From Clostridiales bacterium UBA4717 (GTDB lineage: Bacteria; Bacillota; Clostridia; Oscillospirales; CAG-272): DNA of 13,953 bases. This document shows positions 7,213 to 13,749 of this stretch, one piece after another (the stretch's first letter is position 1; each line of letters opens with the position of its first letter). The position numbers and the translations under genes are program-made. The notes under the pieces were generated by a model that worked only from the letters and a program-made list of their open reading frames with translations, did not search any database and was not told the DNA's origin. The stretch lies in NCBI GenBank assembly GCA_002404395.1, contig DHJP01000176.1:1-13953 (forward strand), read 5' to 3'.

Positions 7213-7863
7213 TTATTGTGCCTCGTTCTGCTCCGTCGTTCCATTTGCAAAATGTTCATCAACCGCTTGGCTTTCCGGATCCGAAAGCTCCGAAGCGGTC
7301 GTATCCGCTCCGCCGTCGGCAAGTTTGGCGGCAAGCTCCGCTTCAAGCAACTCCACCGGAGGAAGCGAACCGAGCGAATCAAGTCCGAAACACCTCAAAA
7401 AATCATCGGTAGTTCGGTAAAGTGACGGTCTGCCGGGTGCGTCAAGCTTACCGCAGACTTCGATCAATCCTTTGTCGGCAAGCGCGCCGACCGCGTATGA
7501 GCTGTCGATCCCGCGCACCTGCTCCACAAACGCACGCGTTACCGGCTGATGATAAGCAACGATCGCAAGCACCTCAAGTGAAGATTTCGACAAATTACCG
7601 CCGCGGCGTATTCCTAGCGCCGCTCTGATATAATCAATATATTCTTCTTTAGTGCACAATTGACAGCTCTTATCGTAACAAACGAGTTGGATACCGCGCG
7701 CGTTTGACGGGTCTGCATATGAGTCGGAAATATATCCGACCGCTTTTTTCACCTCGTCCTCGGTGGTTTCAAGCAAAAGTGCAAGCCGTTCATACGTCAC
7801 CGCATGACCTGCCGCGAACAGCACCGCCTCAATAATACGCTGCATTTCTTTCAGATCCTGCAT
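7213..7863 (-). CDS. scpB: Segregation and condensation protein B
   Basis: ScpB binds ScpA as a dimer and, with SMC, forms the condensin-like complex that organises and separates chromosomes. The sequence shows the two winged-helix modules: IIEAVLFAAGHAVTYERLALLL near the start, and LSKSSLEVLAIVAYHQPVTRAFVEQVRG with LDAPGRPSLYRTTDDFLRCFGLDSLGSLP later, all diagnostic of ScpB. The last 45 or so residues are an acidic, low-complexity tail (216 residues in total, slightly long). The ATG at 7863 has no clear Shine-Dalgarno; an internal ATG six codons on (7845) has AGGA about 10 nt upstream and is an alternative start. A short hairpin lies 12 nt before the ATG. The scpA stop is 69 bp upstream. Confidence 0.95.
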   Translation of the reverse strand: MQDLKEMQRIIEAVLFAAGHAVTYERLALLLETTEDEVKKAVGYISDSYADPSNARGIQLVCYDKSCQLCTKEEYIDYIRAALGIRRGGNLSKSSLEVLAIVAYHQPVTRAFVEQVRGIDSSYAVGALADKGLIEVCGKLDAPGRPSLYRTTDDFLRCFGLDSLGSLPPVELLEAELAAKLADGGADTTASELSDPESQAVDEHFANGTTEQNEAQ

Positions 7864-7875
7864 ACAAATCTTAAT

Positions 7876-7890
7876 GTCGGCGTAGCCGAC
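7876..7890 (-). repeat. Short hairpin 12 nt before the scpB start
   Basis: On the transcribed strand this is GTCGGC-TAC-GCCGAC: a perfect 6-bp stem with a 3-nt loop, ending exactly 12 nt before the ATG. It is the same type as the hairpin before the rhamnosidase start (TCGGC-TTC-GCCGA). No Shine-Dalgarno of note lies between it and the start codon. Confidence 0.5.
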
Positions 7891-7932
7891 TCAAAAAGCG
7901 GACGCGGATTTTGGGATATCAGGCTTTTACAC

Positions 7933-8733
7933 CTATTGCTCCGTTTTTACTTCGTCGGTCCCCGACTCCGTACCCGTCTTCAGCCTGTCGGGATTCAGAC
8001 TCATTTCAAAATCATCATATCCGACGCAAAGTTCATCATATACCGGTTCAAGCAACACTCTTCCGTTTTTGATAAGCTCAAGCACCGACATAAATATCGC
8101 TATCAGTTCCGAGCGGGTGCGAGCCGTACCGAGCACCTCGGTGTATCTGATACTGCCGCTTTTTTTGATAAGCCTCAGCACGCTGTATATTTTGACAGAT
8201 ACCGGTACGATCGGCGCGCGCAGGATTTTTTCAAACGGGATCTCGATCTCCGAGCTTTCCTTTTCCGCGCTTTTGATCCGTTTGAACATACGCATAAAAG
8301 CTTCGCGCAAAAGCTCAGCGTCATGCGGCTCAATATATCCGCTGTCTGCCGGGATCTCGTCGGTATCCTTGCTGTAGCGCCTGCCGTAATTTTCAAACCG
8401 TTCACCGAGTATCCCCGAAGCTTCTTTGATCCGCTTATATTCAAGCAGTGCCTCGGCAAGCCTTGCGCGCGGATCCTCTGCTTCCTCTTCTTCACTCGGA
8501 AGTAACATACGACTCTTTATATACATAAGCTCGGATGCCATCACAATAAACTCGCCGGCAATATCCATATCCATGCTCTGCATCAGCGCCAGGTGCTCCA
8601 TATACTGATCGAATATCAGCGCGATGGGTATATCGCAGATCTCAACCTTGTTTTTGGCAACCAGCGACAGCAGCAGATCAAGCGGACCCTCAAACTCCTC
8701 AAGCTTGAAAGTGAGCGCCGTAGTGTTGTCCAT
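7933..8733 (-). CDS. scpA: Segregation and condensation protein A (kleisin)
   Basis: ScpA is the kleisin that bridges the two SMC heads and binds the ScpB dimer. The N-terminus carries the hallmark FKLEEFEGPLDLLLSLVAKNKVEICDIPIALIFDQY (residues 9-44) and then ASELMYIKSRMLLP (66-79). The middle is a charged, variable region. The C-terminal winged helix (about 185-250) includes IRYTEVLGTARTRSELIAIFMSVLELIKNGRV, the expected SMC-head-binding part. The length (266) is typical. AGGAG 6 nt before the ATG is a good ribosome site. It lies 27 bp after the M50 protease gene and before scpB, as in most Firmicutes. Confidence 0.96.
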   Translation of the reverse strand: MDNTTALTFKLEEFEGPLDLLLSLVAKNKVEICDIPIALIFDQYMEHLALMQSMDMDIAGEFIVMASELMYIKSRMLLPSEEEEAEDPRARLAEALLEYKRIKEASGILGERFENYGRRYSKDTDEIPADSGYIEPHDAELLREAFMRMFKRIKSAEKESSEIEIPFEKILRAPIVPVSVKIYSVLRLIKKSGSIRYTEVLGTARTRSELIAIFMSVLELIKNGRVLLEPVYDELCVGYDDFEMSLNPDRLKTGTESGTDEVKTEQ

Positions 8734-8760
8734 AAGTCTCTCCTGTAACCTAAAGCAACG

Positions 8761-9447
8761 TTATGCGAAAAAAGGTATAAGACCGACAAGCCTGCTGAAC
8801 ACGTCATACACAAATCCGGTCGCAACGTTAAGCGGTCGGTTCAATAATCCCGTCCACAAAAGTACAAACAGCCCGATCTGTATGTACCGTTCATACTGCA
8901 TGAGCCCGAAATAATACTTTTCGGGAAGCACTACGAACAGCACACGCGAGCCGTCAAGCGGCGGTACCGGTATCAGATTGAACAGTCCGAGCGAGATATT
9001 AAGAAGCGCAACATATTGGAAAAACTGTATGATCAGGCTCACGACATTATATGTGAAGTTGCTGTTGATTTTTATAATATCGTTCTGACAGAGTGTAAGC
9101 ATTACGTTCGTACCGATAATGCCGATAAAGGACATCAAAAGATTGGAAACCGGTCCGGCAAGCGCAGTTATCGCCATACCGGTTTTGGGATGCTTGAAAT
9201 ATCGGCTGTTAACCTGTACGGGCTTCGCCCAACCGAAATGCAGAAAGAGCATACAGATAAAACCTACGGGATCAATATGTGCAAAGGGATTGAGCGAAAG
9301 TCTTCCCATTTTCTTTGCCGTGGGATCTCCCATCTTATATGCGGCATAGCCATGTGCGAACTCGTGAAAAGTCAGTGCAAGCAGTATAACGATCGTACTG
9401 AGCAAAAAACCGGCAGGATCGTTTATAATTTCTCTGATAGTATTCAT
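8761..9447 (-). CDS. Site-2-type zinc metalloprotease, family M50
   Basis: The 228-residue membrane protein has the zinc site HEFAH (His28, Glu29, His32) inside its first hydrophobic helix and the third-ligand motif NLIPVPPLDGSR (157-168, Asp165), with NPFAHIDP and ALAGPVSN between, which together define the M50 rhomboid-unrelated site-2 protease group. About five hydrophobic segments are visible. There is no PDZ domain, so it belongs to the short form common before scpA in Clostridia; substrates are unknown. I start at ATG 9447, where homology begins, although no Shine-Dalgarno is present. A TTG at 9519 extends the frame by 24 non-homologous residues and is rejected. A 93-bp gap separates it from engB. 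Confidence 0.92.
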   Translation of the reverse strand: MNTIREIINDPAGFLLSTIVILLALTFHEFAHGYAAYKMGDPTAKKMGRLSLNPFAHIDPVGFICMLFLHFGWAKPVQVNSRYFKHPKTGMAITALAGPVSNLLMSFIGIIGTNVMLTLCQNDIIKINSNFTYNVVSLIIQFFQYVALLNISLGLFNLIPVPPLDGSRVLFVVLPEKYYFGLMQYERYIQIGLFVLLWTGLLNRPLNVATGFVYDVFSRLVGLIPFFA

Positions 9448-9461
9448 TATACATAAAGACA

Positions 9462-9474
9462 CCGGCGTTGCCGG
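9462..9474 (-). repeat. Short hairpin about 13 nt before the M50 protease start
   Basis: On the transcribed strand this is CCGGC-AAC-GCCGG, extendable by one G-U pair: a 5-6 bp stem with a 3-nt loop, 14 nt before the ATG. It is the third example in the window of the pattern CGGC-WWC-GCCG just upstream of a start codon, and like scpB this gene lacks a clear ribosome site. Confidence 0.45.
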
Positions 9475-9540
9475 CTCATATTCAATAATTGTCCGACTGC
9501 TCCTGAAGCGTACAGTCAAAACAGTACAAGCCTGAGCGGT

Positions 9541-10140
9541 TTATGCCTGAACCGCGCGAAGCACTTCGCGCATAAGCTCATCGCGTCCGAGCTTATTCAG
9601 CGACGAAAACGGAATTATCATCGTTCCCTCTCTTACAAGTTCGTACTCCGCAAGCGCCTTGATATTATTTTCGCCCTGAGTGGTATTGAGCTTGTCGATC
9701 TTGGTTGCCGCAATAATATAAGGAATGTTTTCGCTGTTCAGCCATTCAAGCATCATATCATCGTCTGCAGTCGGTCCTACCTTTATGTCGATGAGCTGTA
9801 CCACGGCTTTGAGTGTTTTTCGATCTGCAGATGTGAAATAGTCATTGCAGAGCTTCGACCACTTCTCGCGATCGGCAGGCGGGCGCTTCGCAAAGCCGTA
9901 CCCGGGCAGGTCAACAAGATAGAATTGCTTGTCGACGTCATAAAAATTGATCGTTATAGTCTTGCCGGGCTGAGCGCTTACTCTGGCAAGCTTTTTTCGT
10001 CCGAGCAATGTGTTTACGAGCGAGCTCTTGCCGACATTTGAACGACCTGAAAACGCTATCTGCGCACGACCGTCGCGCGGAAACTGATTCAGATTGCCGG
10101 CGCATACGGCGAGGTCGGAATTTTGAATGTTAAGCTTCAT
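9541..10140 (-). CDS. engB: Ribosome biogenesis GTPase YsxC/EngB
   Basis: This essential Ras-like GTPase assists assembly of the large ribosomal subunit. All G motifs are readable in the 199 residues: G1 GRSNVGKSS (32-40), G2 threonine in PGKTITINFY (Thr61), G3 DLPGYG (77-82), G4 TKID (146-149) and a G5-like FSSLNK (178-183). The length is normal for the family. The start codon lies 8 bp after the lon stop and its weak ribosome site (GTGAG) overlaps that stop, so it is probably co-translated with lon. lon followed by ysxC is also the Bacillus arrangement. Confidence 0.97.
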   Translation of the reverse strand: MKLNIQNSDLAVCAGNLNQFPRDGRAQIAFSGRSNVGKSSLVNTLLGRKKLARVSAQPGKTITINFYDVDKQFYLVDLPGYGFAKRPPADREKWSKLCNDYFTSADRKTLKAVVQLIDIKVGPTADDDMMLEWLNSENIPYIIAATKIDKLNTTQGENNIKALAEYELVREGTMIIPFSSLNKLGRDELMREVLRAVQA

Positions 10141-10148
10141 TATTCATC

Positions 10149-12572
10149 TCACTTTTCGGAATTTCTGACCGCAGGTATCGACGGAGCCTTCGGCACCATC
10201 GGTACGCGCACAGAGTGCTTCGGGAGCTTCGGTTCGTTAACTTTGAATGTTATCGGCAGTCCGATAAGCGCGTTTGCAAAAACTTCATCAATTTCGCTCA
10301 CCGGAATAAATTCCAGATTTGCCTTTACCGCAGGATCAAGTTCGTCAAGATCTCCGATATTGTCTTTCGGTATTATCACCTTTTTTACTCCCGCAGTATA
10401 AGCGGCAAGCGTTTTTTCCCTAAACCCGCCGATTGCAAGTACCCGTCCGCGCAACGTAAGCTCACCCGTCATCGCGATATCGCGTCTGACCTCATAGTTT
10501 CCGAGCGCCGAGGCAAGCACCGTGGCAAGCGTTACGCCCGCACTCGGTCCGTCCTTCGGCACCGCACCCTCGGGCACATGAATATGTATATCCTTTTCCG
10601 CACAGAACTTTGAGTCTATCGAAAGCTCGGTAGCACGCGAACGTACAAGACTGTACGCAATATGCGCCGACTCCTTCATAACGTCTCCGAGCGATCCGGT
10701 CAGCTCAAGCTTGCCGGTTCCGTCCATGACCGCAGCCTCTATCTTCAAAAGATCTCCGCCGATCTCGGTATAGGCAAGTCCGTTGACAACGCCGACCTCA
10801 TCCTGCTCCGAAATCGTGATCGGCAATGTCTTTCGGTTTCCGAGGTACTCCTTGAGATTCTTTTCGGTTATATTAAGTCTGCCTTTACCCTCTGCCTTTG
10901 ACATCGCCGCCTTGCGGCAAAGCGAAGCAAGCTCACGCTCAAGCTGTCTTACTCCGGCTTCGGCAGTATAGTAATCACACAACTCAAGTATCGCCTTATC
11001 GGATACCTTCAGATCACTTTTTGAAAGCCCGTGACGCACAAGCTGTTTCGGCAGGAGGTGATGCTTTGCGATCTCAAGTTTTTCGGTGCGCGAATATGAA
11101 TCAAGATGGATCGTCTCCATTCGGTCAAGCAAGGGGCGCGGCACATTCGAAAGCGAGTTCGCGGTTGCAATGAACATACATTCCGAAAGATCCACCGGAA
11201 GCTCTATATAGTGATCTCTGAAATTTTTATTCTGCTCACTGTCGAGTACTTCGAGTAACGCGGAGGCAGGATCGCCGTTCGCACTCGCGGACATTTTGTC
11301 GATCTCGTCAAGCAGAATCACCGGATTTTTCACACCCGCATTTATCAGCGCGTTGATTATGCGTCCGGGCATTGATCCTATATAAGTTTTGCGATGGCCG
11401 CGTATATCCGATTCGTCCCTTACTCCACCGAGCGATACTCTGACAAATTCCCTTTTCATGGAACGTGCGATCGATGAGGCGATCGAAGTTTTACCGACCC
11501 CGGGAGGTCCGTCCAAACAGATTATCTGTCCGTTCACGCTCGGAGAAAGCTGCTTTACCGCTATATATTCAAGTATTCTCTTTTTTACCTTCTCAAGCCC
11601 GTAGTGGTCACGGTCAAGCACACGGCGCGCCGCTTCAACATTGGCGCCCTTTCCCGAAACTCTATTCCACGGTATGGAAAGGCAGGTCTCAAGATAGGCA
11701 CGCGCAACCGCGTTTTCCGGAGAGCCGTATTGGTTATGCGACATACGTTCGGCTTCCTTGCGCAGCTTTGCCTCAACTTCTTCGGGCAGTTTCGCCGCAA
11801 CGATCCTTGCCAAAAACTCGTCGCTTTCGCTTTCCTCGCCAAGCTCGCGCTTGATGACCTTGATCTCTTCGCGAAGATAATAGTCGCGCTGATTTTCATC
11901 CATCGCAATATTGACCTTGCGATTTATGTCGTCGTCGATCTTCGCGGTCATAATTTCATCCTCAAGGCAGAAGATCGCGATCTCAATACGCTTTTGAGGA
12001 TCGTTTTCTTTGAGCACCCTGAGCTTGTGAGCACGTTCTTCAAGCACCTGCGCGCCTACGAAATCGGCAAGCAGTCCGATACTGCGTATCGTGTTGACCG
12101 CCTGTTCCACATCGGGCGAAACACGCATGGACGTAAGCTTCATCTGCGCAATGCACTCACGCACACGTCTGATAAGCGTTGCGGTTTCATCGCCGAACGA
12201 AGGCTCCTGCGGAGACATTCTCACGATTATTTCGGCAACATTCATGCCGTCATGACGGTCAAGCTCAATTATCTCTGCGCGATCGACCGGTGCAAGCAGT
12301 ACCCTGCACATTCCGCCTTCACGGCTGAGTATCTGCTTGACTTCGGATATGGTCGCGTACTTGTACACCCCGTCAACAGACTCTTTTTCCTCGCCGAGCT
12401 CGCTCGGAAACGCCGTGAGCAGGCGGCTGTCGGCACTGTAAGCATATTCGGCAGAACGTATGTCATCTTCATCTATAAAATCAACGGCAGTAGGTATCCC
12501 GGGAAACGCGATCACACCCGAAAGTACAGCCGCCGGAAGTGTGTTTTTTCTGATTTTTACTATTTTTGTCAT
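10149..12572 (-). CDS. lon: ATP-dependent endopeptidase Lon
   Basis: Lon unfolds and degrades misfolded and regulatory proteins in the cytoplasm. The 807-residue chain shows an N-terminal substrate-binding domain (1-about 300, with FVGAQVLEERAHKLRVL and DYYLREEIKVIKRELGE), an AAA+ module with Walker A GPPGVGKT (355-362), Walker B VILLDEID (418-425) and the GHRKTYIGSMPGRI pore-region motif, and the Lon protease domain with catalytic Ser677 in PKDGPSAG and Lys720 in GFREK (the usual 43-residue Ser-Lys spacing). It is full length. A proline/lysine-rich tail of about 30 residues extends past the protease domain. AAGGA 8 nt before the ATG is the ribosome site. No CIRCE or CtsR-type heat-shock operator was found upstream. 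Confidence 0.98.
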   Translation of the reverse strand: MTKIVKIRKNTLPAAVLSGVIAFPGIPTAVDFIDEDDIRSAEYAYSADSRLLTAFPSELGEEKESVDGVYKYATISEVKQILSREGGMCRVLLAPVDRAEIIELDRHDGMNVAEIIVRMSPQEPSFGDETATLIRRVRECIAQMKLTSMRVSPDVEQAVNTIRSIGLLADFVGAQVLEERAHKLRVLKENDPQKRIEIAIFCLEDEIMTAKIDDDINRKVNIAMDENQRDYYLREEIKVIKRELGEESESDEFLARIVAAKLPEEVEAKLRKEAERMSHNQYGSPENAVARAYLETCLSIPWNRVSGKGANVEAARRVLDRDHYGLEKVKKRILEYIAVKQLSPSVNGQIICLDGPPGVGKTSIASSIARSMKREFVRVSLGGVRDESDIRGHRKTYIGSMPGRIINALINAGVKNPVILLDEIDKMSASANGDPASALLEVLDSEQNKNFRDHYIELPVDLSECMFIATANSLSNVPRPLLDRMETIHLDSYSRTEKLEIAKHHLLPKQLVRHGLSKSDLKVSDKAILELCDYYTAEAGVRQLERELASLCRKAAMSKAEGKGRLNITEKNLKEYLGNRKTLPITISEQDEVGVVNGLAYTEIGGDLLKIEAAVMDGTGKLELTGSLGDVMKESAHIAYSLVRSRATELSIDSKFCAEKDIHIHVPEGAVPKDGPSAGVTLATVLASALGNYEVRRDIAMTGELTLRGRVLAIGGFREKTLAAYTAGVKKVIIPKDNIGDLDELDPAVKANLEFIPVSEIDEVFANALIGLPITFKVNEPKLPKHSVRVPMVPKAPSIPAVRNSEK

Positions 12573-12606
12573 TGGTTATGTCCTTAATTCAATTTGTACT
12601 CAATTG

Positions 12607-12615
12607 ATTATATCA
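12607..12615 (-). promoter_or_regulatory. Candidate extended -10 promoter of lon
   Basis: TGATATAAT (12615-12607) is a perfect extended -10 element (TG-N-TATAAT). A proper -35 at 16-18 bp is not seen, which extended -10 promoters tolerate. A start near 12600 gives a short leader of about 28 nt containing AAGGA. Copies of TCAATT flank it at 12589, 12600 and 12627. Confidence 0.5.
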
Positions 12616-12675
12616 CAAAATCATCGTCAATTCCATAGTTTTTACACTTTTTTAAATATTTAATTATTTCGCGAT

Positions 12676-12710
12676 AAAAAAAGAAACAGCCGCAGAATCC
12701 GTGCGGCTGT
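12676..12710 (-). terminator. Intrinsic terminator of the candidate small RNA
   Basis: ACAGCCGCA (12710-12702 read on the minus strand) pairs over 9 bp with TGCGGCTGT (12694-12686) around a 7-nt loop, followed by TTCTTTTTTT (12685-12676). It is a strong minus-strand terminator with no annotated minus-strand gene upstream of it, which is what reveals the RNA gene. On the plus strand there is no U-tract after the hairpin. Confidence 0.85.
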
Positions 12711-12831
12711 ATCATAAGCTTGATACTCCACGGATCTTGCGGACTGCCTGTAAAGTGCCTCATCATAATCCCGCAAAACGAACACAGAGAAGTATGTATA
12801 GGCGCTTAAAACCGTATTACGGTTATACGGC
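12677..12831 (-). ncRNA. Candidate small structured RNA, about 155 nt (class unassigned)
   Basis: A transcript from the strong promoter at 12839-12867 to the terminator at 12686-12710 would be about 155 nt with no credible reading frame. It is rich in pairing: a 5' hairpin 12830-12825/12817-12812, then a possible rod made of 12808-12804/12719-12715, 12795-12789/12729-12723 (7 bp) and 12776-12770/12743-12737 (7 bp), with a central asymmetric bubble (12788-12777 opposite 12736-12730). A long rod with a central bubble is reminiscent of 6S RNA, but I see no decisive conserved sequence. It lacks the SRP RNA tetraloop motif and tmRNA ends. The alternative is a lon leader with an attenuator, ending 105 bp before the lon ATG. 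Confidence 0.55.
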
Positions 12832-12838
12832 AGAGTAT

Positions 12839-12867
12839 ATTATACTTCAATCAAAGCGTTTTGTAAA
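12839..12867 (-). promoter_or_regulatory. Sigma-A-type promoter of the candidate small RNA
   Basis: TTTACA (12867-12862), a 17-bp spacer and a perfect TATAAT (12844-12839): 11 of 12 hexamer matches at ideal spacing. Predicted start is near 12831, right at the edge of a nested inverted repeat (12811-12830). Confidence 0.75.
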
Positions 12868-13075
12868 TTAGTAGTTTTGACGATTTTTCGACACAATTTT
12901 TGTGATATTTGCGATTTTTGGTGATTGACAAGGGTTTTTCGGGCTATTTTTAAAGAAAAAAATTTTTTATTGTCGAAAAAATTATTCTCAAGGTGAAATT
13001 GTCATGCATAATATGATATGGAGACCTCCGAAACTGCGGAAGTCTTTGCAAAAACAAGCAGCAAATCGCACGGCT

Positions 13076-13104
13076 GTTATGCAGTCGGACGATATTCATA
13101 AAAC
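13076..13104 (+). promoter_or_regulatory. Possible sigma-E-type promoter of cotJ
   Basis: GTTATG (13076-13081), a 15-bp spacer and CATAAAAC (13097-13104), the latter close to the mother-cell sigma-E -10 (CATACAAT-like). It ends 28 bp before the cotJA ATG. cotJ operons are sigma-E-dependent in Bacillus, but the -35 match is weak, so this is a tentative call. Confidence 0.3.
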
Positions 13105-13132
13105 ACTTTTGCATCGCAAAACGGAGAAAACA

Positions 13133-13438
13133 ATGAATCATAACGATGAATATTCAAACATGAGACCGCGATATCCCGGAAATGACGGAAACACCGATGA
13201 TTATGCGCTTATCGACGAATTGATAGGTCAAAACGGTAGCTCCGGACACGCAAACGATAACACCGATAATAATACACACTGCTCACTGCCGGAATTTTCA
13301 AAGCAGGTTCCGCAGGCGATGGTTTATTCGCCTCATCAGTGTTTTGACGGGCTATATGACCCCGATACTGCACTTGAACGCGGAACACTTTTTAAAGAAC
13401 TCGACCTTCCTTTCGGAGGCAGATCGCTTATAAAATAA
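13133..13438 (+). CDS. cotJA: Spore coat-associated protein CotJA
   Basis: CotJA is a small spore coat component made in the mother cell and needed with CotJC for coat assembly. The core PQAMVYSPHQCFDGLYDPDTALERGTLFKELDLPFGG (about residues 60-96) matches the family. The preceding 55 or so residues are an Asn/Asp/Gly-rich, probably disordered leader, making the 101-residue protein longer than many relatives. The start at 13133 has GGAG 7 nt upstream. The frame remains open to an ATG at 13004, preceded by AAGGTG, which would add 43 basic residues; I favour the shorter form because the extra part has no family match. cotJB follows after 41 bp. Confidence 0.88.
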   Translation: MNHNDEYSNMRPRYPGNDGNTDDYALIDELIGQNGSSGHANDNTDNNTHCSLPEFSKQVPQAMVYSPHQCFDGLYDPDTALERGTLFKELDLPFGGRSLIK

Positions 13439-13479
13439 TATAAGCGTCGCCGATTTTTTTCGATTTAACGGAGATTAAA

Positions 13480-13731
13480 ATGAACAAACATTCAAGATCA
13501 CTGATGAAAGCAGACTTCGCGCTGCTTGAGACTGTCCTGTACCTTGATACTCACCCAAATGATACAAAAGCCCTTGAGTATTATGAAAAAGCGCGCAAAG
13601 CGTATCACGATGCACGTGACGAGTACGAAGCAATGCACGGCCCTACAAGCGCAGACTCGGACTTTGCAGTAAAAAACGGCAATTTTGCATGGTCGACAAA
13701 TCCCTGGCCGTGGCAGAACGACGAAGCTTGA
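13480..13731 (+). CDS. cotJB: Spore coat protein CotJB
   Basis: The 83-residue protein fits CotJB: a helical start (LMKADFALLETVLYLDTHPNDTKALEYYEKARKAYHDARDEYEAMHGP) and the typical tryptophan/proline-rich end FAWSTNPWPWQND. It is a component of the inner spore coat, encoded between cotJA and cotJC as in Bacillus and Clostridia. CGGAG 9 nt or so before the ATG is the ribosome site. The cotJC start codon is 18 bp after its stop. Confidence 0.93.
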   Translation: MNKHSRSLMKADFALLETVLYLDTHPNDTKALEYYEKARKAYHDARDEYEAMHGPTSADSDFAVKNGNFAWSTNPWPWQNDEA

Positions 13732-13749
13732 GAAAGGAAACATGATACA

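Larger units (their letters stand above)
12573..13132. other. 560-bp intergenic region between lon and cotJA
   Basis: This AT-rich stretch holds, from left to right, the lon leader and promoter, the terminator and body of a candidate small RNA gene on the minus strand with its promoter at 12839-12867, an A/T-rich segment with weak hairpins (12892-12904; 12961-12983), an imperfect hairpin at 13022-13045, and a possible sporulation promoter before cotJA. No protein-coding gene other than a possible N-terminal extension of CotJA is supported. Confidence 0.7.

Noticed and set aside
7804..8505. 233-codon plus-strand open frame spanning scpA and scpB antisense
   Set aside because: Both opposite genes are certain; the frame has no ribosome site and no recognisable domain.
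9448..9519. TTG start adding 24 residues to the M50 protease
   Set aside because: The added residues lack a membrane segment or family match, and the typical M50 N-terminus begins at the ATG 9447.
11604..12587. 327-codon plus-strand open frame opposite lon
   Set aside because: It is antisense to an unmistakable full-length lon, is rich in Arg/His/Phe/Tyr as expected for a frame shadow, and has no family match.
12573..12680. CIRCE or CtsR heat-shock operator at lon
   Set aside because: Neither the TTAGCACTC inverted repeat nor GGTCAAA direct repeats are present.
12925..12953. TTGACA at 12925 as a sigma-A promoter for cotJ
   Set aside because: The hexamer at 16-18 bp spacing is only TTTTAA-like and cotJ operons are known to be sporulation-sigma dependent; the match is weak.
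12961..12983. A/T-only 8-bp hairpin before cotJA as a terminator
   Set aside because: The stem is purely A-T, so it would be too unstable, and no transcript is known to need ending there.
12950..13141. 63-codon minus-strand frame beside cotJA
   Set aside because: It overlaps the AT-rich cotJ upstream region and the cotJA start, with no ribosome site or similarity.
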